Source of the DNA: Schistosoma haematobium
Lineage: Eukaryota > Platyhelminthes > Trematoda > Strigeidida > Schistosomatidae
DNA length: 64,000 nucleotides
Direction: 5' to 3'
Assembly (NCBI RefSeq): GCF_000699445.3
Contig: NC_067200.1
Location: forward strand, 5,968,950-6,032,949
Each line of letters starts with the position of its first letter. Position 1 is the first letter of the stretch. This document shows positions 56,320 through 64,000 of the stretch, piece after piece. The translations under genes and the position numbers were made by a program. The notes beneath the pieces are model-generated. The model did no database searches and had not been told where the DNA came from. It saw only the letters and a program-made list of their open reading frames with translations.

Positions 56320-58985
56320 ATAAGAGGTTCCGTACAGCCAAGGCTTCAATACGCCTTATTATATGTTCTTAAAGGCTTTTGTACAAAATTATAAAAGCTG
56401 ACTTGATATTAACCTAATGACCGGTCTCAACTAAATGTTTTGCAGTGGAGGAAGTTGTTTGTCTATTCTGTGATTTTATTTGACCACTGAAATTGTTATA
56501 ATCTCTTTTTACGGTATGACCCAGCTATTCCTATTGCTTAGTATTCTTGGACACCAAATCACTCGACAAGACCCTAAATCAGAACACGGTTGAACAGGAA
56601 AGAGATTATATTCCAAATAACAAGGTTAGATGGAAGTAAGAAGCAAGTCAGAAGCACAATAGGGAAAAACGTCAGCATATTTATAGTTTTTAGATGAGAA
56701 GATTCTAGAGTATTCTCAAACTATCGACTAGTGCTGATTGGATAAGAATTAGCCAATCAGCGTGCACCAAAGCAATCGTGCATTGAGCATGCTTTAAATC
56801 TAGTCTATGTCCCGCTAACAGAAATTTATTTGTCTTTGCAGCCACTTAGGTATGTGTTCAACCACCCTTACTTGAAGATCAAAATTGCTCCTCTTTATGT
56901 ACGTGTTTCGGCTCATACATGTAAATTGATAGATACAGTGGGATGTAACACAATCGCTTACGTGTTGTTTGGGTTTTCAGTGAAGCGTAGACCTTGTCTT
57001 TTCAATAATGACAAGTTGGGCTGCATAAAATGTCCGATTGATGACTAATTTAAGTCTCCATTTCAACATGAGAGTATTTGAATCACCTCCAAATGGTAAC
57101 GTAATGTAGACTTGCTTTATGGGTACCAGAAGCGTCATAGGTCTCATCGTATTGCAACCTTTCCAACGCTTTATAAACTTCAAGTAATAACCATTATTTA
57201 CTAATGTTTCAGTTAAGAGCTTCATGTTTCCTTCAATAGTATGACTGGTACAAATATGATTGATCCTATTGAATAAGCCCTTTATTAATCCACGTTTTTA
57301 ATGAATTAGACAATCACTATGGAAAGTAAGATATTACCCTGTCCATGCCCGCTTTGTATATACTTTTACCAATAATAACGTTAAAAATCAGTTAATTAGG
57401 CATACACAGGGAGTTATTAAGCTCTGTGTTAAGTATGCCCAGTCATTAGATTACTGACGCGCGGCACTAACTGGCACAGGAATAGGTTGGTAAGAATCTA
57501 GGGAACGAAAAAACCGAGGCGTGGGTGGCTTTAGACCATGCAGATATTAACTGTTGAACGGAGTTGTATTGGCAAGTACTGGCCACATGGCTTATGTAGT
57601 ATGACAACTCCTACTAACATACTGTTGTGCCAAGTCCTATGTTGATTATGACAGACCAGCTGACAAAAAGTAGGTCAACAAAGAATATTAGTAGACCACA
57701 CGTTTTCCGGGCTATATAAGTGACTTAAACACGTGAAGACAGTTCACTACCTTCAGATTAAAATTTATCAACGCTTGTAGATTTTGACAGATCTAGTTTC
57801 ACAGACAGGACATTTACGCTTTTTAAAACTAGGATCCAGCATAAACCATCGATACTGAGTTTGAAGTGTGAAAGCATAAGGATGTATGACATAGATAAAG
57901 ACTGTGTAATTTACGAATAATGAACAAGTAAATAGATACTAAGAACATCGGTTCATTTAACTCAAGTGGCTGCATACTTAGAGGCTGATTTGGATTTATT
58001 ATGAAAAACGAGTGATGATTTAGGTGTTTCAAATAAACTCAGTGTTTTGCATTATTTTTACAACAGAAACTTAAAAATACTCGGTATGAATTGAAACATT
58101 CTTGTGTAGTACCACATTCTTTCATTAATTTATGATAATCTTGTGCATAAGATAACGTTTTCTTGGTAGTTTAGAAGAGATAGTTTGGTTAGTTCAAAGT
58201 GGGATGCTTTTAAGTCACGTAATTAGTAAACAAATAAAAAACTATGTCAAAGTGGACAAGTTTAACAATCGCCATATTTTTAATAGAATAAAATAACACA
58301 AAATCAATCAATGTTTTTAGTTGAAACATAATTAAACGAAATATTAGGGCGTGGATAAATATAAATGTAATTGACTATACATGTGTACAGCTGACTGGTC
58401 AAATATTTGACTTACATAAAGATGTTCGAACTAGAAATTTAATTGATTCGTATATAGAAATGCATAATACGAGTATCAAATGAAGCCAAAGAAATTGGAT
58501 ACTTCAGTCATCATTTTTACAAGTATTACATTCAATAAAATAATCATATACGTTTATATGATTTTAGTCTGTGGTAAATGATTTCTAAAAAACCAAACAA
58601 ATATTTTATTCATGAGGATTCTAAGTGTTGAAATTCACCAACATAATTACAAGAATGCAACAATTTGAATTGGGTCAAAGCGATAGGTGAACAACCAACA
58701 TTTATTCTGTGTTACTAGTAGTTGGTCATATTGGTGGCAGAGTGACTTAAAGTTATAAGTACGAGCATACGGCCCAAATGTACCGGTACGGTCGTAGGTA
58801 GGGATATTCCTGTCCCGTCAAAATTCTCACACACAGCCATTTATTTATACACTCTACCAGATAACTCTCATTTAATGGGTTGACATGGTATGGTCTTTAT
58901 AGAGCAGAACATTTGACACTTAAACCCGATTAAAAGATAAATATGGTCCAACTATAGGGGTAGAAAAACACCGATTCTAAACCGA
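56320..58985. other. Intergenic, nothing assigned
   Basis: AT-rich. ORFs of 67-82 codons at 56.8-57.2 and 57.8-58.0 kb lack any recognisable content. A weak similarity to a TGAC-element end occurs near 57.58-57.67 kb. Confidence 0.4.
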
Positions 58986-59130
58986 GAGGGTGAATGGGCT
59001 CCAGGATCCCAAGGAAAGGGATAGTGTACGCACCTATTTTAGTCACCGGCTACCATGGGACCGCGTTTACCAACGTCGTTCTGATGTTTTGTGGACTAGA
59101 CCTCTAGGTTAAGGCACCCCTTTTCCCAAG
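58985..59130 (+). mobile_element. W element, degraded fragment
   Basis: gggctccaggatccc, gtcaccggctaccatgggac and gactagacctctagg match the middle of W. Confidence 0.6.
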
Positions 59131-60620
59131 AAAGCCATTTACTCAGTCTGTGTACTGGTAGTAGTAACCCAGCTCATACATAAATATGGTATTTATTAGT
59201 AATGAGAAAAATTGCCTTCTTAGTGCGCCTGGCTATTCGTGCAAGACGATGTTAATAATTATACTCTAAAGTATCTAAAATACAGATGACTTACATTGAT
59301 TTTTCAAATAATAGCTAAATGTTAATACCCCCAAACTTTTAGATAGAATAGGGTTCAAACGTACAATATAACTAAAAGTTGTTCTGAAGTTAACTGACCG
59401 CCATCAAAAGTAAGCCTAACGCATACTTATGTCCAAAAATAATAAAACAGCCTAAATGCGAACGACGGGACATCACTCTCGAACACAAGCTGTAGCTACA
59501 TCGCATAACAATTAAGCTGAATGAATGTCAATTTTAAATATCCGCACCCGCATTTATTCGGCCTAGGTTTGTTGGCTATGCTGTTTATGAGCAACATATT
59601 AATGGATAATGCTAATTATGGCTTATTGATAATTTATAATTCGAGTCTTTACTTTTTCTGAACGACCCAGTTTATTTTTGGCTACCACAATGTGTAGCGA
59701 GCAGATACAGCATGCATTTGTCACTGCTCTAAACAAAGCTTTAGCTCATAAATCGTCTGTTGGATTGAGTGTGATCCTGATATATGTGGCAAAATACGTT
59801 CTAGAACAATCTATGTTTTCGATAAGGATCGTCAGTGTAAATAACTAACGAACAATGGTTGGAAATATTTCTTTGTGGTCTTTGGCAGTAAAAGTATAAC
59901 ATACTGACGGCTTTGAGTTAACCAATCCGAATTAAGGTAACACATTGGTCAATTTGCACCAGGTTTGAAAAGCACTGGTATATAACGTCTGCTTTTGTTA
60001 ATAAAGTGGAATTTGTCAACATACGGTCTTCGAGGTGTTTTAAATCAATGAAAATATCTTTTGCACAAGGAAAAGCAGAATTTCAGACGGTGTTTAGGCT
60101 AAATTATATGGCACTGTTTTTAAGACAGATCATTTAAATAATAAATGTCGTCCAATGAGTAATCAAGTTTAGTGGAGCTCATGTTTTCCTTTTGTTACTC
60201 CCACCCTAAATCTCAGCCTCAAGTTTCCTAAGTTTGTAAACAGAAGAGCGATAAGGCGGTCTATTATGCAACATTGCATTGTAGCTGGAGTTAGTTCGTG
60301 TTGAAAACCATGACCCTAATTTGTAAACTCGAAACAAAACTCCAGTTTAACACTTGCGTTATAACTGACACCAGTTTGTGAAGAAAACTTTATGGGGTGA
60401 TAACCCTAACTTACAATATTAGCCCAAGTTCTAGTAATGAACATGTATATGAAAACTTGCTTTTTTTTCCTTGCTATAAAGTATCGCTTACCCGGAGAAC
60501 TTTAATTATTACCATCAAAGCTGTTATTTCGCTACTTAGTATTGTTAGTTGTTTTATAACAAAGTACCGTTTCCCGATTAGCTGATAAGTCACCCAAGGT
60601 TGTCAGTATATTATAATTAC
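59130..60620. other. Intergenic, nothing assigned
   Basis: No repeat, exon or RNA gene recognised. Confidence 0.4.
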
Positions 60621-60624
60621 TTAC

Positions 60625-61556
60625 TTACTTACTTACGCCTGTTACTCCCAATGGAGCATAGGCCGCTGACCAGCATTCTCCAACCCACTCTATCCTGGGC
60701 CTTCTTTTCTAGTTCCATCCAATTCTTGTTCATTTTTCTCATGTCTATCACCATTTCCCGGCGTAATGTGTTCTTTGGTCTTCCTCTTTTCCTTTGACCT
60801 TCAGGATTCCATGTGGGGGCTTGTCTTGTGACACAGTTGGGTGCTTTCCTCAATGTGTGTCCTATCCACTTCCAGCGCTTCTTCCTGATTTCTTCCTCCA
60901 CTGGGATCTGGTTTGTTCTCTCCCACAGTACGTTGTTGCTAATAGTGTCCGGCCAATGGATCTGAAGTATTTTGCGTAGACAATTGTTAATAAACACCTG
61001 TATTTTCTGGATGATGGCTTTTGTAGTTCTCCAGGTTTCTGCCCCATACAGTAGAACTGTCTTGACATTTGTATTGAAAATCCTGACCTTGGTGTTGGTT
61101 GACAGTTGCTTTGAGTTCCAGATGTTCCTCAGTTGTAAATATACTGCTCTTGCTTTTCCGATCCGCGCCTTCACATCTGCATCAGATCCACCCTGTTCAT
61201 CAATGATGCTGCCCAAATACGTAAAGGTTTTGACATCTTCCAAATCTTCTCCGTCAATTGTGATTGGATTGGTGCATTCTGTGTTGTATCGGAGAATCCT
61301 GCTTTTCCCTTTGTGTATATTGAGACCTATTGCTGCTGAGGCTGCTGCCACACTGTTCGTCTTCTCCTGCATCTGTTGTTGCGTTTGGGATAGAAGGGCC
61401 AGATCGTCTGCGAAGTCTAGATCATCCAACTGCATCTTAGATGTCCATTGTATCCCGCGCTTTCCTTCGGACGTTGACGTTTTCATGATCCAGTCGATCA
61501 CCAGGAGAAAGAGAAAGGGTGAGAGTAAGCAACCTTGCCTAACACCATTTCTGAAT
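60625..61556 (-). mobile_element. RTE-like LINE, 5'-truncated with intact C-terminal frame
   Basis: One uninterrupted frame leftwards from about 61547 to a TAA at 60629. It begins in [19 protein letters not shown] (reading V-R-Q-G-C), then [20 protein letters not shown] with the catalytic FADD, the linker [20 protein letters not shown], and the C-terminal [18 protein letters not shown] and [12 protein letters not shown]. The tail on the - strand is a GTAA-type repeat. Compared with the 12-kb copy it is nearly undamaged, so it is probably younger. Truncated upstream of FADD, so not autonomous. Confidence 0.88.
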
Positions 61557-64000
61557 TTAAAATTTTAGGGGACACCGGAGCACTTGACAGGTTTTCAGGG
61601 CACAAATACATAGCGAAAGTCAAGACAAATAACTAAACACTTAAAAGAAGTAGACAAGACCTCTTTGAGCAAGAGGATATCTTTTTTATGCGACTATTTA
61701 CAAAAGCCATACAACCATTTGTACAGTACTTGTCGCTGAAACTACTATTGACAAGCAGGACTGTGGCGCATCACTAGCAGTCTTTGTGAACAGAACAGTA
61801 AAATTTCTACAAACGAACCACATAGTTACTGACAGGATTGAATTTAGGGACTTTATGACATTTAATTACAAAATCCAATTTCTTCACACAGCTTAAAAGT
61901 AAGATTGTCAGTGAAACGTCGACCAGGCATCACTTACCCAAGCGAACAAAAACATGGGAGGTGAATGCGAATACAAGTGAAATAGAGAGAAACAAATTGT
62001 GAATAAACGTGAAATGTCTGTTTCTCTCCACTGCCGTCTGTTTATCACCAATCACCGTGTTCATTCACGATTCAACATAAGCACTACCACGTTTTAAAAA
62101 CTTAAAATTACTAAATACATAGTACACTTGCAGTTAGATTTTTACAGAAAGCCTACCTAACTGTAGGGAAGAAAATGTGTATAAGCTATGTAACGCACCT
62201 TTCATATACTTGGACCATATAGCATTTCAATGCTCAACCTATTACACGCACTAGACAAAATCATTACGGAAACCACAATGAACAATAACTCTATAACGAG
62301 CTAAAATATAACTATTTATTTCTTTGTACTCATTTTTAGACATCACGGTACGGTTCCAAATATTTGGTGATGTCAATTCGGTGGAATTCTGGCCACTTGA
62401 CTGTACTAATTCTTGCCAGTTTTGTAGTTATTTATTGATTTTAATCTTTTGATGACCAATGTGGGTAATCTAGCCGTTCTTCTGCACTAATCCTCCTGAA
62501 TTTGATATTTAATTAGGGTTTAGCGTTTATCGGGTGTAAACGAACGTGTTTGTTGAAGGGCATAGAAGTTGATAGGTTCGGAACTTATCACAGTATCATG
62601 AAGTAGATTGGTTAATTGCAATATGAGAAATCATAACATAAGAATGTAAATGTGCAAAGAGAAGACAAAAGCTAGGATGGGATATTTAGCAGTTTACACA
62701 AAGGATGCAAATAAATAGAAAACTGCGAGTAATAAGTAGACGGAAGCGATGGAGGTCCATAATGCTATCTGTAATAATAACAAAGATAGTAGTCCTAGAA
62801 CTTATATGTTCTGATAAGTGCACTTAATAAAGCTGTTCCATGAGAAAGACGATAAGATGAAGGTGTATATATGATTCAAAAACCTGGTGTTGTAGCTATC
62901 CTTTAATTAATCCACTATGTTTCATGTTGAATGAGCTTTGATGGCTCTGTATAGAGGTTATTTTATGTGCATATGTAAGTTTGGTTGCACTTTTAGCCAT
63001 ATGAAATTTCAAGTTCTCTACTGTATGTAGTGGAATACAATTTGTTCTTATATTAAACCTATTCTGGTTATTTTGGGGTGCGTGATATTTTTACGCCAAG
63101 ATATCACGAGATTTTGTACGTCAGTATTAACTAAGTTTGTCTGTGCCACTGGAATAATTAACCTATTCCAGAATTTAGATGTGTGACGATGTAAATGCCA
63201 TGTTTAAATGATTTGACGTGGAAGTCGCATCAATTTCTAGACTGATTCATCCTATCTAGACTTAGCAATAATCCGTTTAATACTTCTGCAGAACATATTT
63301 AACCAGGAAACAGAATGATTAATTTATTATGAATATGAGGAAGACTTATATCATATGTCATGTCGTTCTAACTATTGCTGTATAAACTCCTATTATGCCA
63401 TCAAATCCTACCACACTAATAGTTTATTTTACAACTCATTTCGTAGACATATATCGCTGTTCAGTCTCATTCTGTTTGACAAACATACTTATCAAATTAT
63501 TTACACATTTCAGTTTATTTTCTTTGCTTTTTTCCTTAAAGTCAACCCAATATTCTTCCATATACTACAGAACCTGTTCGAATATGGCGAATATTATCAC
63601 TGAAACTTGCGTATAATTGTATCTTTTCAGAAACCCAAAATGATTTCTTCAAGACAATAGTGTACCAAATTGCTCTTCATGAGTATTAGTAATAATTTTA
63701 TGAAACTGACCACACATATACGACCGAGATATGTCATTCTGAATTAGTCTTACGGCGTTCATCATTTCCGACCTTATCTAAGTTTTAAATGTTGAATGTA
63801 AATCTTCTATATCATTTTATGTTTGGCTTCAGCGATCATGTGGTTGAGTTTAAGCACCACAACATGTCTTATGTTGCTCAAAGTATCCTGGTTTTTGGCG
63901 ATGAGATGAAGTTTCCTGTCCTGGGAATTTCGTAATATGATCGGTTATTCAACTGGTCGCATTAAGTCAATCTCGCACGTTATGTTATTTGTCTGTACGG
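61557..64000. other. Intergenic, nothing assigned
   Basis: AT-rich sequence without a recognisable exon or repeat. Frames of 73-82 codons at 63.36-63.62 kb are hydrophobic, AT-driven and overlap each other. Confidence 0.4.

Noticed and set aside
60972..61568. 198-codon + strand frame
   Set aside because: Antisense to the RTE-like frame at 60629-61501; no independent content.
1..64000. CRISPR arrays, operons, bacterial-type promoters
   Set aside because: The window is a eukaryotic locus with introns; no regularly spaced repeats or operon structure occur.

Overview
The window looks like a piece of a blood fluke (Schistosoma) chromosome. It is AT-rich, with small exons separated by long introns full of retrotransposon debris. 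It carries tRNA-headed SINEs with hammerhead ribozyme motifs (the Smα type known from schistosomes) and RTE-type reverse transcriptase fragments. The species cannot be fixed from the sequence alone.

Two host genes are recognisable, and they converge tail to tail. On the + strand, 18 exons between 3316 and 45689 encode the last 797 residues of a nardilysin-like M16 metallopeptidase (NRDC). Every junction is GT-AG and all reading phases agree. The 5' part of the gene, including the HxxEH zinc site, is not in the window. On the - strand, two exons (53453-52392 and 48930-48451) encode a 513-residue coiled-coil protein. Its N-terminus, late coiled coil and C-terminus match GRIP1-associated protein 1 (GRIPAP1/GRASP-1), a Rab4-linked recycling-endosome factor. 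The two stop codons are about 2.8 kb apart.

The rest is introns and intergenic DNA holding several repeat classes: (1) SINE family 1 (Smα-like) and SINE family 2, both with a tRNA-like head and a type I hammerhead fold; (2) an RTE-like LINE with a TTAC/GTAA tail (12.15-14.74, 32.15-32.82 and 60.63-61.55 kb); (3) a second LINE (37.5-38.2 and 49.9-50.9 kb) ending in AAATA repeats, plus a ~500-bp non-autonomous element ('W') that shares only its last ~60 bp; (4) fragments of a TGAC-tailed element; (5) solo-LTR-like pieces; and (6) a ~275-bp MITE-like element with terminal inverted repeats. Several insertions are nested with readable target-site duplications.

The points most worth a second look are: a UBA-like segment in the last nardilysin exon; two inverted MITE copies just inside both ends of intron 17; two different SINE families carrying hammerhead motifs, one copy with an almost intact fold; SINE copies whose head and tail halves are inverted; a perfect 43-bp-arm palindrome in intron 15; and the W element parasitising a LINE tail. 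From 53.6 kb to the end no host gene could be supported.
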